From the NCBI GenBank assembly GCA_012295275.1, contig CM022671.1, forward strand, positions 5,015,565 to 5,079,564: a stretch of DNA of 64,000 nt, read 5' to 3'. Positions 14,080 to 26,475 of the stretch are shown one piece after another. Under the pieces are notes generated by a model. It made no database searches, had not been told where the DNA came from, and was given only the letters and a program-made list of their open reading frames with translations. Each line of letters opens with the position of its first letter. Within the stretch, counting starts at the first letter, position 1. This DNA comes from Chrysomallon squamiferum. Taxonomy: Eukaryota > Mollusca > Gastropoda > Neomphalida > Peltospiridae. Made by a program: the position numbers and the translations under genes.

Positions 14080-15150
14080 ACATGTATAATAAATATTATA
14101 AATGAACTCACCATATATGATTTCTTGTGAGTGTATGTGAAATCAGAATTATTTGTGCAAGTACTTATGTTATGGAGTATACTATATAAAACAAAAAAAA
14201 AAAGACCTAGTTGGCAATTAAACATCTGTATATATTTTTAGCAAAATGTATATATATCACACGTTTCTCTACAACCTAAAAAGTTTGTTTCAGGGAGAAT
14301 CAATCTATGCTGTTAAAAGAAACATGAAATGGTACACATGATCCCAACAGCAAACTTTTATATTGTAGTATATAAAAAAAAAAAAATCTGATTTTCTTCT
14401 GTAGAACTCAAATCCAGAAGACATAATACCAATGGACGGAGATCCTGTTGATTAATCTTACAATGATTAGTTTAATCCTTAATTCTACTAATCCAGATTA
14501 AAATAAGCATTAACCCAAAAATCTATGAAAATACTGAACACCGTAATAAATCTAGGCAAAACTAAATAGTACACAGTTATGTAACATTCACCAAGTAACT
14601 ATATACAAACTGGAAAAAACAAAATATTAAAAAATTGTACTAAAAGACCAGAACAAGGCAAGGCCATAAGCTGTGAAAAGATTTTGTTCCACAGAATTAA
14701 ATTTTTATTTCACAGAATTTTATTTTATTTGATTATACTATCTGTATGAACAGAACTGTTATTAGTTTGAACATTATTACAGGGTTTTTTTAAAAATAAT
14801 ATAAAATGTATGATGATGGTGTGAAACAGAAAACAGCAGCTTGAGCTACAAAGTGGTTTATCAGCAAGAGTTCTTTTACAAAGCACCTTCCCACGTAAGA
14901 AAAGCACAGCAGAGAACATAACCACAGTCTTTGTTAACAAGTCATGGAGCAATGTTTGGATTGGGAATTTGGTCAAAAATGAAATAAAGGATTGTCAAAT
15001 GTTAACAGAGAATAAGGCAATGTCAGTTAAACTGAAGTTATGAGGTTTCGTGGTTTCGTCTCTAGTTAAATTGTGAATCTAGTGAATGATCTGTTACACT
15101 TGTGATTATAAGAATGCTGCAGGCAATAAAACACAGAAATAAACATACAC

Positions 15151-15163
15151 TAATAATAATAAC

Positions 15164-15247
<84 letters not shown>

Positions 15248-15251
15248 GATG
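15151..15251. repeat. AAT repeat passing into AATG
   Basis: About 100 bp of AAT units followed by AATG-type units, in intergenic DNA. A second AAT run follows at 15451-15482. Confidence 0.9.
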
Positions 15252-15449
15252 ATTATGAAATCATTTAAATAAATAAAAATAACATTTTTTTGCAACTGAA
15301 TATTACAAAACAGACACTAACATTTTCGTGAAAAATACTATAAAATTTTTAATAGATCACAATTCATTCACCAGAGAAACCTCACAACCAATTTTAAGAA
15401 AAAATTATAAAAAAGTAATTTTTAAAAATGCACAAATAATGGCATGATG

Positions 15450-15484
<35 letters not shown>

Positions 15485-16510
15485 CAAACAAAAAATTCCT
15501 CAAAAAAGACCACACTATATTCATCCTAATTCCACAGTATTTGCTTAGTCAGATAAAACAACAAACATGGCTTTTTTTGAGACTGGACATCAAGTATCTA
15601 AATATGATATCAAATGATATATGACTGGCTGAACCTGTAGTTAGAAGCCAATCACATTTCATGTACCATCAGTTTTGGATACTCCTTGTTGATTGGTTAG
15701 TTTTGTACCTAGCAGTCAATCAGAACTGCATATATAATATTTCTAATTAATAATTTCTAAATTTGCCATATAATAACCTGATTTGTACTGTCACTATTCA
15801 AATAATCAAACTAAATCAAATTTAAAAAAATATAATAGAAACAAAATAAGGAATAAAAGAAAAAAAAAAATAATTAAATAAAAATAACAGCAGATGATTC
15901 AAACATAATTACCTAACACAATTCAAACAGTAATGAAATGTTTATAAGTGTTTCTTTTTATCTTTATGTACTATAATATCACCTACTCTGTAATACAATA
16001 AACCAAAATCAAATAAAAATAAATAAATATACAATAAAAAATAAAATAAATTACACTGTAATTATTTATTTTGATAAATCAAAGTTTGTATTTCTACTTT
16101 TGAATGAGAAGTAGAATTAACTGAAAACTGAAAAAGAAACAAAACAAAGACCAGATTTTGGAATGTTAGAATTTTCAACATTATCAGAGTTACTGCAGAA
16201 TAAATTTCAATTACTGTCTGTTACAGAACAAAATAAATTCAATAATAAAGGAAACATTAACAGTAATAAATCTAAAATTAATAAAGAAGAAGAACATTAT
16301 TCAGTATTTTACCTATCTTAATATAAATACAATAGGGAAAAAAAGAAAAATCATAAATAAAAGTATATCTCCTAACAAACAAAATCTGTTTTAATGTTTC
16401 GAGTCATGCTGTAATGAAATATAAAAAAAAAGGAATAACAATAATAATAAAAATAAGAAGATTATTTATATTAACACACTTATTAATACTATGAATTGTT
16501 TATATGATTG

Positions 16511-16548
16511 CCCTAACTAACTAACTAACTAGCTAACTAGCTAACTAT
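16511..16548 (-). repeat. CTAA/CTAG tandem repeat spanning the RNF34 stop codon
   Basis: On the plus strand CTAA and CTAG units run into the reverse complement of the TAG stop (16545-16547). On the coding strand the repeat supplies further stops just downstream in more than one frame. Confidence 0.75.
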
Positions 16549-18959
16549 GACCGGAATGTATGGACAGCTCGGACCACGTACTGTCGACAGACTGGACATT
16601 CTGCGAGACGTTTTCCACATTTTGTGCAGGTGACCATGTGACCACATTCCAGAAGTACACAGTCAATTGTCGCATCCATACAGATCTTACATAGATCATC
16701 TTCTAAACTCGTGGTGGGTTGATTTTCTGAAATATAAATGAAAATCCAAAGTAAATTATTAAAAAAGAAGAAGAAAAAAGGCATGGAGGATAATAAGAAA
16801 AGATAAAATAGATACAGTAAAATAAAATAAAATAATTTTTTTTTTCAATGTTCAGTATTAATAAATTAAAATAGTTTGGTAGTCTGTATATCTTGCATAA
16901 TCTCAGGAAATATTATTTTTATTTGTTTTTTTCACTGTCCAATAAATTAAAATGTTTTTCCAAAGTTTTATTTTAATGTCATATTTAGTTATTAATAATG
17001 ACACCATTATGGAATATACACTAAATAATAAACTGCTTTTACCTGAAACTTTGTGAATATGTTCAGCTGAAATAAACAAATATTTATATTAATTTATTAA
17101 AATATCCAATATACTGTGATGTAGATTTAAAATATAAAGAATACAGAGAAAAAAAATCTGAAAGAATTAACTCTTCTCCATCTCCCTTAAAAACAAAAGC
17201 CATATATGCGAACTTGCAAAAATGATGTACTTACACGCTTGTCACAAACACATACACGAACAACACACCATACACACACACACTCTCCTTACCACACTAC
17301 ATTAACAATACACAAAAAACTACACATACACACACGCACGCACTACAAATACTGGACATACATTGTGACATTCGTCTATCGACACCACATTACTTATAAC
17401 AACACCCTACAATACACACACAGACCATACCCACCTTACAAACACTACATTACAAACAAACATCATATACATTACATTACAAACATAACATTACAAAACA
17501 TCACATTACCTTTAGCTTTATTATTCTGTTCCTCGTTCCAAAGCCTCTTCACTCTTTCTATGAGTTCAGCTTTTTCACAACAACCTTTATAGTCTACAAA
17601 ATTGTTAGTCAACACCTCCTTCAGCTGCCTCGTTGTCAGTTTATCAATATCATCAAGTTCCTCAATGTTATCAAGTTTCATTCGTGAAATGGGTACTCCC
17701 TGATTCTGAGAAAAAAAAATAAAAAGTAAACAGATTTATCTCCCCGATTCCGAGACAAAAACAACAAAAAAACATTTAAATTGGTACACAGTATTTTTAG
17801 GAAGAACCATAAAACCATATATAGACACATACATATATACAAAATGGCTTACCATTGTATGTCAAAGTTAAATATACACAAGTAAAATAAATTTTAAAAA
17901 AGTATACTTATTAACATTCTCAAAAAGAGCAAAATAATAATCATCATATAAATAAAAATAAATATACTCCATTTTGATATTACAAAAATATTATATTTAG
18001 GAAATAATAAATAATACCTTTTTTCTTCATTTTTTTCTTATTATAAAAATCCTAGTGCTTATTATTTCAGTGAGTTGATTTTTTATAAATATAAATATAA
18101 TGATCAGCCACCAATCTTAAAGAAAGATGGTTTAAATGTTGTCTTTCCGGCATTCTAAGCAATTTTATTTCCTGCTTTGTAAATGAGGAAACGACAATAT
18201 GACCTTCATTATTTCACAACTGGTTAGCAAAATCAAATGAAAAAAGAATAAAAACAAAGAAAAAAAAATTGTATACTTTAAGATAAAACAGTAATAAAGT
18301 ATTTGATATATTATTTTGAAAAACTGGTTGGAATGGGAAATTAATTCTAATACATTATAGTAATAATAATAAAATAATAATAATAGTAATAATAAACATG
18401 TTTCACTCAGAAAAAATAATACAAACCAGCCACTGACATATGAATTTTGAAAAACTGATTGAAATGGAAAATTAACTTTAATTTATTTTTTTTTAAAAAG
18501 AAAAAAAAGAAGAAGGATCAATGCTCTTGTATTAGAGAAATGAAAATACAACAATGTTGATTTATCAGTAATGGAAAACTGGTTGGATTGTGAAAAATTA
18601 TATATCTGTCTGAAATAATTTGTCACTGTAAATAACTAATATATATAATTTATTTATTGCTGAAAATTAAATAATGCATCTGTTACAATACAGATAAAAA
18701 ATAATTTACTTATTAGAATCATGATAAATATTGTTACTGTGCAGGTATAATGATTCTGACAGTATAAAGACAAATAATTTACATGTGACTGAAGGTCATG
18801 TAGTTCATTGTGCAATCTGACTTCAGTTTCCTGCATTTCCCGTTCCTGCCTTTGTCGAAATCGATTTGAATCAGTCATGTTACCAGCATCCTGATATCAC
18901 AAATAAATAATAGTTATAATGTTTTAGAAAAATGTAATGTTAAATATATAATACATACA

Positions 18960-19029
<70 letters not shown>

Positions 19030-19647
19030 CACATACATATATACAAAATGTGTGTCAAAGTTAAATATACACAAGTAAAATAATTTATTTAAAAAATTAT
19101 TCAAAAATAATTTCCAAAGAAATATACTCATTAACATTCTAAACAAGAGCAAAATAATAATCATCATATAAATAAAAAAATGAAATACTCTATTTTGGTA
19201 TTACTGTAAATAAAATACTAAAACTTCTAACTAATAACTTTTGCATAATATATTTAGGAAATAATAATTTTTTTTTTTTAAATTTTTATATTATAAACAT
19301 TTACTCTGGACATATGAATTTTTAAAAAATAATAATATCTGACTAAAAATATTGTGCTATTTTTGAATAAAATACAAAATTTACAATGTTTCTCTGCTGG
19401 TTTGAGTTAGGCACATTTCTGGATTCTTGAGCGTCTGTCTGTCTCATTCTTTGCTGTGAAATTAAATAAAATGTCACAGGTTAAAATTTACCACTGCATC
19501 ATCAAGAGGAGGAGAAAATTCAACACTTTGTGATGAAGAATCATGCTGGGTTATTTAAAGAAGGAGGAAAACCGCTCTTGCAGTGTTAGTAAGCAAGATA
19601 CATTTTACAAGTCACAACACAGATAAGTAAAAACCATAGTAATAATA

Positions 19648-19706
<59 letters not shown>

Positions 19707-21414
19707 TATAACAACAAAAATAATAATAAAGAAATTATAAATAAGAAATAATATAAATAAGAACAACACCTATTATTAATAATCATAATAAAAGATAAAA
19801 ATTATAAATAATAATAAGAAGAAATAAGAAACAATTAAATAAATATTACAAACAATAATAATAAAGAATAAATAAATATATTACGACATAGCTTCTTTTG
19901 TTGTTAATTTACAATCCTTAATTTCGTATAAATTATTATAATAACACTATGTGGTTTTAAAAATAACATCACCTCAAAATAAAATAAAAATCATAGAAAA
20001 ACATCTCAACTACATTCCATTCATTACAAACTTTTCTCAACTCATTTTCAAAATTCAAAAACAAAAATTTCAAACTCACAGCTAGATCTTCCACCATTCT
20101 TTCGTGTTCGGACTGTAGCTGATTCTCTGGGGACCGAGAGAAATACTTGACCAGCAGGTCAATGAGGTCCACTTTCTCCCTGCACATGCTGGTGGGAATA
20201 TTGTGATGGTCAAGAAAGCATCTCATGTCTTTTACTTTCCAGTGCTGAGAATAAACACAGAATAAATCTTAAAATACGAAAGATACACTAGTGAGTAAAT
20301 ATCTGTTTAACATCTGAACCGTTTCATGTTAACAGTAATAATATATAATAAAAATCTTTATTAGTTTTTATTATTATTATTATCATCATCATTATTATTA
20401 TTTTTTTTATTATTATTTTTATTTAAAATGATTTAATCTGGTGAAAAAAGTAAAAATAATAGAAGAAATAAAACAGTCATATTTTATATTCGTTGTATCT
20501 TTGTGTTGATTTGTAAGTATGAATAAATTATTTATTTAATCTCTAAACCTGTTTACCATGAGATCTTGACGAGAGAAATTTCCAAGGCCAAGAATTCGGC
20601 ACTTATGGCATTTTCTGGGATGAGGCAATATTCCTTCCTTAGGCAGACAGCTCGAACAGAAGTAACGAAGACAGTCATTACACAGTTTCTGAAATACAGA
20701 GTAACAACAACAATAAATTCACTTTTTAAAATTTAATAAAAATGTTAATGATTTTATTAACCATATGCATAATATCTTTTTCTTGTTTAGTTATTTATTT
20801 ATTTATTTATTTATTTATTTTTTTTTTTTTTTAATGCAGTGTTAGTTATCAGTTTCAATAATTATCTTACCCTAAATGAGTGATGTATTATTAAGTCCTT
20901 GTCTTTACACAGATAACATGACCTTCTTATTTCATTTCAGATTTTACTTAAAATACAAACTGAACTATTTTTTTGCCCGTGGACCATTCATTATACAGTG
21001 CTTACCAAATGTATATTCAGTAAAGGTAATCAGTTCTGTACAAAGGCCATATTAATAAATTCTTTTAAAATTTAAATCCTTTTGCATCAAAACCTTTTAA
21101 AATGTAAACCTAATTTACTGGACATCTAACGTAACTATAATTAAACTGTTTATCATTTCATTATATAATTACAAAAATTAAATGACTTCCTTTTTTTCAT
21201 GTACTGAATTGTATGTCCTGAGTGTGTCGTGAATTAAAAGTATACTAAAACGGTACATGTTACGATATGACATCGAAATTTTAAAAATACTGACTTTTCT
21301 TTTGATGAAGGTGAAGGCCGCTGCGCAAGATTCACAAGCCATGCCAGTTACAATGTGAACGTGGCCGGTGTGGATCTCAGTTGTTTTATGGCCTTTGGCC
21401 ACTCCAGCTCCCAT
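16545..21414 (-). CDS. RNF34: RNF34/RFFL-like E3 ubiquitin ligase (CARP type), complete, 8 coding exons
   Basis: RING E3 ligase; vertebrate relatives RNF34 and RFFL ubiquitinate p53 and caspases and sit partly on endosomal membranes. Coding exons in gene order: 21414-21295, 20688-20557, 20244-20080, 19453-19385, 18890-18783, 17705-17510, 17066-17043 (24-nt microexon), 16726-16545; 996 nt, 331 aa, frame kept. An N-terminal FYVE-like zinc finger is split over the first two exons (CESC, CNDC, CSSC, CHKC). A SAP-like segment follows ([14 protein letters not shown]), then a charged linker (residues about 140-200), a second SAP-like segment ([20 protein letters not shown]) and the C-terminal C3HC4 RING ([24 protein letters not shown]). 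An in-frame stop lies 8 codons before the ATG, which fixes the start. One such gene usually stands for both vertebrate paralogues in invertebrates. Confidence 0.93.
17825..18010 (-). repeat. Duplicated intron segment, copy A (RNF34 intron 5)
   Basis: Shares long identical blocks with 19029-19268, among them ACACATACATATATACAAAA, GTCAAAGTTAAATATACACA, GAGCAAAATAATAATCATCA and TATTTAGGAAATAATAA, in the same order and orientation. The two copies flank the exon 18783-18890. Confidence 0.85.
18316..18600 (-). repeat. Diverged repeat of about 130 bp in RNF34 intron 5
   Basis: The block TTGAAAAACTGGTTGGAATG at 18316 recurs as TTGAAAAACTGATTGAAATG at 18447 and as TGGAAAACTGGTTGGATTG at about 18572. 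This suggests an old tandem duplication with spacings of about 131 and 125 bp. Confidence 0.6.
18959..19024. repeat. TG/TA microsatellite in RNF34 intron 4
   Basis: A TG run is followed by a TA run. It lies just before duplicated segment copy B. Confidence 0.9.
19029..19268 (-). repeat. Duplicated intron segment, copy B (RNF34 intron 4)
   Basis: Second copy of the segment at 17825-18010. It is longer because of small insertions but keeps the same order of shared blocks. It lies between the exons 18783-18890 and 19385-19453. Confidence 0.85.
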
Positions 21415-22423
21415 TGACAAGCAGTGGTGTGGTGGCTGTTATACATTCAGCAGCCTCTACGACAACAGTGTTTTCAGCTAATACTGCAAGATATAATGAA
21501 AAAAAACAAAACAAGTTAAAATAAATGAATAACAGCATCATAAAAATTATAACAGAATTTATATATGATTTATATTACAATTTTGTGCACAAGTTTCAAA
21601 ATTGCCAAAATGTGAATGCTCTGACTAGCAAAAAACAATTTTTGATGTAGTATTATTAGCACTAACACTGCTCACATCACTAAAATCCTTTAAATTTACA
21701 TTCAGCATACCTTAAAAATTAAATTTCAAACTTACTGTGCTATCATATTACTATTATTAATTTTTTTTTATTAATGTTAAAAAATAATAATAATAAAAAA
21801 TTACTATTAAAACATAACAAAAAAAAATCATTTACAAAAAGGTTTAATGTTATTTATATTAATAAGAAATATAAAAATAATGAAGTTATTAATTAATAAT
21901 TATAGTAATTACAAAGAAAGAAAACAAAGAGGCAGTCAAACCAAAATAAGTAAATATGTAAGTAAGTAAATAAATAACACTTACTAGACATGGACATAAT
22001 ATCAGGTTACTTACACTTTGAAAACCTTGTTATTTGTCATTGCTTACATAATGTGCAACAAATCAAGCATAATTGAATTCAAGAACATTTTAAACAAAAT
22101 AGATTTCAATTTTGGGTCTTCTGAGTATTTTAAATATTTACAATTTAAATTTTATCATCATCGTTATTAGCAATAGTAGTAGAATTAATAGTATATATAT
22201 ATTTTGTTTTTGCATTGCTCTGAATTGGCACTCCATAGGTTACATGAGTTATAATATAGATAGAAGATAGGTGTTTTACATTTTCCAATCAATTCATGAA
22301 TGAAGTACATTCCAGAATGAAATCTTCAAATCTAACTAATATAATAGTGGATTGTTACCTTTTACAATTGGGATACCATAACACATACACATTCATAAAA
22401 TATATTCTTAGTAATAATAATAA

Positions 22424-22461
<38 letters not shown>

Positions 22462-23112
22462 TTTATACTAATAATAGTAATAGTAATCATAATAATAAAA
22501 CAATAACAGTAATAATAATAATAATCATAAAACAATAATAATAATAATAATAAAAAAATTATAATAATAGCTATAATAATAATAAAATATATTACATATA
22601 CAAAATTACCTCACAGAAAACTAAATTGTTATTGTTCCATGTATTTCTTTCTTTTTGTAAATGATTTATCTTAGTGTACAATTCTTACACAACATTTTAT
22701 TTTATTAAAATGATTTAGCTGATTCATGAAGCAAAAAGATAATGATCAAATCCATGAAAAACAGATGACCTTAACAACACAACTTCAGTTAAAAACAAAC
22801 ATATATCTTTGTTAGTTGTCTTTTTCTGGAAGACTGCCAAAAAATGACTCATTCCCACTAATACTAATAGCTCTGAGTGTCTTTATTTAAAGATAAAAAA
22901 ACTTGCTGCTTTTTTAATGTCAAAGATTATTAATGATCAAGGAGGTTAAGAGAAAAATCAGTCAAGCATGTACAATGTAATTACATTTTGTCTAACAGAT
23001 AATATATTATGTATTTTATACAGTGTATTTTTTTTTTTATCATAAATCTTAAATATATTTAATACTTTTTGCAGTATAAATTCAGTTAACTTAATGATAC
23101 CCTCTGCTAAAC

Positions 23113-23158
<46 letters not shown>

Positions 23159-23280
23159 TTAACATATACTTTCAAAAAAATAAATAAAAGAAAAATAAAA
23201 CATATTTTCTATCAATATTTATCTTTGGGAATTGTTAATTTTAATATGTGTTAAATGTTCCACTGCATCAGATGCCAATT
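21415..23280. other. RNF34 5' UTR end and first intron, no coding sequence seen
   Basis: A minus-strand acceptor (TTGCAG) at 21484-21489 would start the exon that holds the RNF34 ATG, giving about 70 nt of 5' UTR in that exon. The remainder up to 23280 is AT-rich with AAT repeats (22418-22570) and a GT microsatellite (23115-23157), and looks like intron. I see no other gene. Confidence 0.5.
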
Positions 23281-23574
23281 AAACAAATGTATTCATGGCA
23301 GATACAAAGACTTTCACCAATTTTATGAAGATTGGCCCAGTAGTTCCTGAGATATGAGGGTTCAAAGGTTGGTGGTCATGCCCATGTTTGCCAAAAATCT
23401 CAAAATTCAGGGGGGTGGGGCCATATAATCCCACACCACTGGTCCGATTGGCCTAAAATTTCAGATTTGGTGCTGTGGGATCCCAGTCAACAAGTATACC
23501 AAGTTTAATAAAAATCTGAGATGGTCGGGTTTAAACTGTTGTTTTTTGGGGGTGATTTTGACATGGAATGACCC

Positions 23575-23611
<37 letters not shown>
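23281..23611. mobile_element. Interspersed repeat remnant ending in an ATT microsatellite
   Basis: About 290 bp of clearly different composition (less AT, many G runs) inside AT-rich DNA. It contains TTTTATGAAGATTGGCCCAG and AGTTCCTGAGATATGAGGG and, further on, ACCAAGTTTAATAAAAATCTGAGATGG, which is a weaker echo of the first pair. It ends in ATT repeats at 23573-23611. The sentence TTCATGAAGAT..GG followed by TGAGATA is typical of abundant invertebrate repeats as I remember them. No protein is encoded. The element class is unknown. Confidence 0.45.
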
Positions 23612-24004
23612 GCCTACTTTTAAAAAATATACATATACAACTTTGATGTCAGTAAATATTATTTTACAATTTTTTTGTAAGTTTAGTGACACAAAAATTG
23701 AAAAGCAAAGATAGAGTTCTCTGTTAAGCTTTTGCAATATCATGAATATGAAAATTTGAAATCGACTTTCACATTCATGACACTGCAATAATCACTAACG
23801 AATTATTAATACATCGCACTCCTCAATGATTTGAAGTAAATAATTATTAGATTAGAATCATTACTAATCATTAGCCAAATGATTAGGCATTATCAAATTA
23901 ATGATTATGAATTAATCAATTACTGAACATGAAAACTGAAATGAATGTGGTTTCTGATTTAATGATTAAACTTTAATAAAATGACAATATCACGCACTAA
24001 AAAT
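23612..24004. other. AT-rich DNA without visible genes
   Basis: Nothing supportable beyond short AT-rich open frames. It probably belongs to the first intron of the minus-strand RNF34 gene. Confidence 0.4.
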
Positions 24005-24870
24005 TTACACTAAAGAAAACGTTAAACGAACACCACAAACGTGACCTACATATACCTTTAACGTGTGACCCAACTCACTGAAAATTACGTTTTTAAAAAC
24101 AAATCTCCATACGACAGCGACTGCGTCCGTACAATGAATTTCCTGGTACAAAGGTCTCGATATGTACGAACCTCTAACAGCAGAAAAGAAATGTAAGAGG
24201 TATCGACACAAGTACGGAGCACCATTCACATATAGTTTCTGTTTTACAGCGTCAAAACAAAAATTATATGAATTGTTTTCACATCTGAAGAAAGGAATAG
24301 ATTACCAAATAAGAAATTAAAACAAACCGTTAGACAACTAAACCTTGCAGAGTATTTATATTTATCTTTTAAAAATTATTTATGGTTATATTGTTATAAT
24401 GATGGTAGCACGATTGCCTCCGAGGAAAGAAATTGATTGACTTTTAAAGTTTTACTAAATGTGTGGTTATACGTATAATATTATTAGATATTAATGTTTA
24501 AATCTTAATTCACAAAATTATTTTTAAATATCGAATAATCAATTTCTTTGCCAAGAGTCTCGCTAAAATTTTAAAACTTCATTAACATATTGTTTCTATT
24601 GTACTTCAAGAAATTGTAGCATTTATCCGTGAAATGTTTCGTTACACATTATGTGACATTATTATTTTTCAAATATATTAACATCATCCTGCTTTAAAAC
24701 AAACGAATAAACAAACAAAAATAAATAAAAACAACAACAACAACAACAACGAAATAAATTCAAATAACAAATTTCAAGAATGGATTTAACTAAACGAAAC
24801 TTGTTGGTGCTTACATTTATTTTGACGGAAACAAAAACGGAAACGAAAATTGTATTAATACCGGAAAGGT
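24005..24870. promoter_or_regulatory. Candidate bidirectional promoter between RNF34 (-) and PIGK (+)
   Basis: Two CpG-enriched patches (about 24050-24230 and 24825-24890) stand out from AT-rich DNA. On the minus strand a GTGAGT donor (24078 downwards) could end an RNF34 5' UTR exon. On the plus strand AAAG/GTAGGG at about 24868 could end a PIGK 5' UTR exon, which would join the acceptor at 25309-25310. No transcription start can be read directly. Confidence 0.35.
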
Positions 24871-25362
24871 AGGGACGCTTTATTTCCGAATTTCATGCTA
24901 ATAATCATAAATAATTTTTATCAGGTAAATATATATAATGTAAATTCAATTTTCTATTTTAAAAAAAAAGTTTATATCCGGATATTAACGTAGCGAATTT
25001 TTCTTAGTCTTTGTTTTCTTCAGAAAACTGAGAAAAATATAATTATAATTTATATGAAACTAGTACTTTGTAATACTAGTACAAGTAGTAGTGATAATGG
25101 TATGCACTGTATCATTGTATGGTAATAAAATTTTACTAAAACTATTAATGTATAACTAACTATAATTCATTAATTAATAATTGTATTATAATATTATTAA
25201 TAGTAATACCATTAATAGCAGGTTTACCTGTTAATCAATGAATAATTGATTAATCATTTGTTTATTTTTTGTGTATATATATATATATGGATTTTTTTCT
25301 ATAATTTCAGGGTCTTTTCTTCATTTTATCACATGAATCAGTAAATTAAGAGTGGATGAATA

Positions 25363-26394
25363 ATGGCTTCTTTGAGGAGAAGAGAAGCCTTATTAGGACT
25401 TATTTGTTTACTCAGTTTTTTATGTCACAAATCATCATCAGAAGATAAATTTTTTAAAAGTGGACACACAAACAACTGGGCAGTGCTGGTTGATACTTCA
25501 CGTTTTTGGTTTAACTACCGTCATGTTGCTAATGTACTGTCGATATACAGGAGTGTTAAACGACTGGGTATTCCAGACAGCCACATTATTCTGATGATTG
25601 CTGATGACATGGCTTGTAATCCTCGCAATCCGAGACCAGCAACAGTGTTTAACAATGTCAACCAGCATATAAATGTGTATGGTAATGATGTTGAAGTTGA
25701 CTACAGAGGTTACGAGGTCACTGTAGAGAATTTTATTCGTGTACTGACTGGTCGACTGCCACCCAGCACTCCGAGATCAAAAAGACTTCTAACAGACGAA
25801 AGAAGCAATATTCTTGTGTACATGACTGGCCATGGAGGTGATGGCTTTCTGAAATTCCAGGATGCAGAAGAGGTGTCCAATATTGAATTAGCAGATGCTT
25901 TTGAACAGATGTGGCAAAAGAGGCGGTACCATGAACTGTTTTTCATGATTGACACCTGTCAGGCAGAATCAATGCTCAAGAAATTCTACTCTCCAAACAT
26001 CCTTGGAGTTGCTAGCAGTAAAATTGGTGAGGATTCCCTTTCACATCATGTGGATCCGGCTTTGGGGGTGTATGTTATTGACAGATACACTTACCATGCA
26101 CTGGAGTTTCTTGAACAGGTTCAACCCAGTGGAAGACAGACAATGGCAGACTTTCTGAAAGTTTGTCCTAAGCACCAGTGCATTTCAACAGTGCATGTGA
26201 GAAAAGATTTGTTTAAAAGAGATGTTGAAAATGTACCTCTCTTAGATTTTTTTGGTAGTGTTCGTAACGTGGAGATTCTTTATCAAACGATACACCTGAA
26301 AAACAACACAAGTTCAAGTAGAAAAGAAACTAAGGACAAAACTAAAAAGAGGCAACAACTTCATTATGCTGAACAATTTCCATTGCCAGTTTAA
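25363..26394 (+). CDS. PIGK: PIGK, catalytic subunit of GPI transamidase, intronless, no C-terminal membrane helix
   Basis: Cysteine protease of the C13 (legumain-like) family. In the ER lumen it cleaves the C-terminal signal of proproteins and joins them to GPI. The protein is 343 aa against 395 in human. Residues 1-26 look like a signal peptide (GLICLLSFLC core). The family core is strongly kept: SGHTNNWAVLV, TSRFWFNYRHVAN, IPDSHI, DDMACNPRNP, STPRSKRLL. Predicted catalytic His157 (YMTGHGGDGF) and Cys199 (MIDTCQ) are present, as is Cys85, equivalent to the human cysteine that bonds to PIGT. The chain stops at LHYAEQFPLPV, where relatives go on into a linker and a transmembrane helix; I found no downstream exon for it. 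The whole coding region is one exon, although a 5' UTR acceptor (TTTCAG, 25305-25310) precedes it. Confidence 0.93.
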   Translation: MASLRRREALLGLICLLSFLCHKSSSEDKFFKSGHTNNWAVLVDTSRFWFNYRHVANVLSIYRSVKRLGIPDSHIILMIADDMACNPRNPRPATVFNNVNQHINVYGNDVEVDYRGYEVTVENFIRVLTGRLPPSTPRSKRLLTDERSNILVYMTGHGGDGFLKFQDAEEVSNIELADAFEQMWQKRRYHELFFMIDTCQAESMLKKFYSPNILGVASSKIGEDSLSHHVDPALGVYVIDRYTYHALEFLEQVQPSGRQTMADFLKVCPKHQCISTVHVRKDLFKRDVENVPLLDFFGSVRNVEILYQTIHLKNNTSSSRKETKDKTKKRQQLHYAEQFPLPV

Positions 26395-26469
26395 TATTTA
26401 CAATGTGTTCACTCTCAAAATCTGTATCATTCTTAAGAACTGCAATCATTTATCTTTAACTTCATTATA

Positions 26470-26475
26470 AATAAA
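26470..26475 (+). terminator. Polyadenylation signal of PIGK
   Basis: AATAAA 76 bases after the stop codon, followed by an A-rich patch at about 26493-26505. The position fits a short 3' UTR. Confidence 0.6.

Noticed and set aside
15062-15295. Open frame with a long isoleucine run
   Set aside because: Translation of the AAT repeat on the minus strand.
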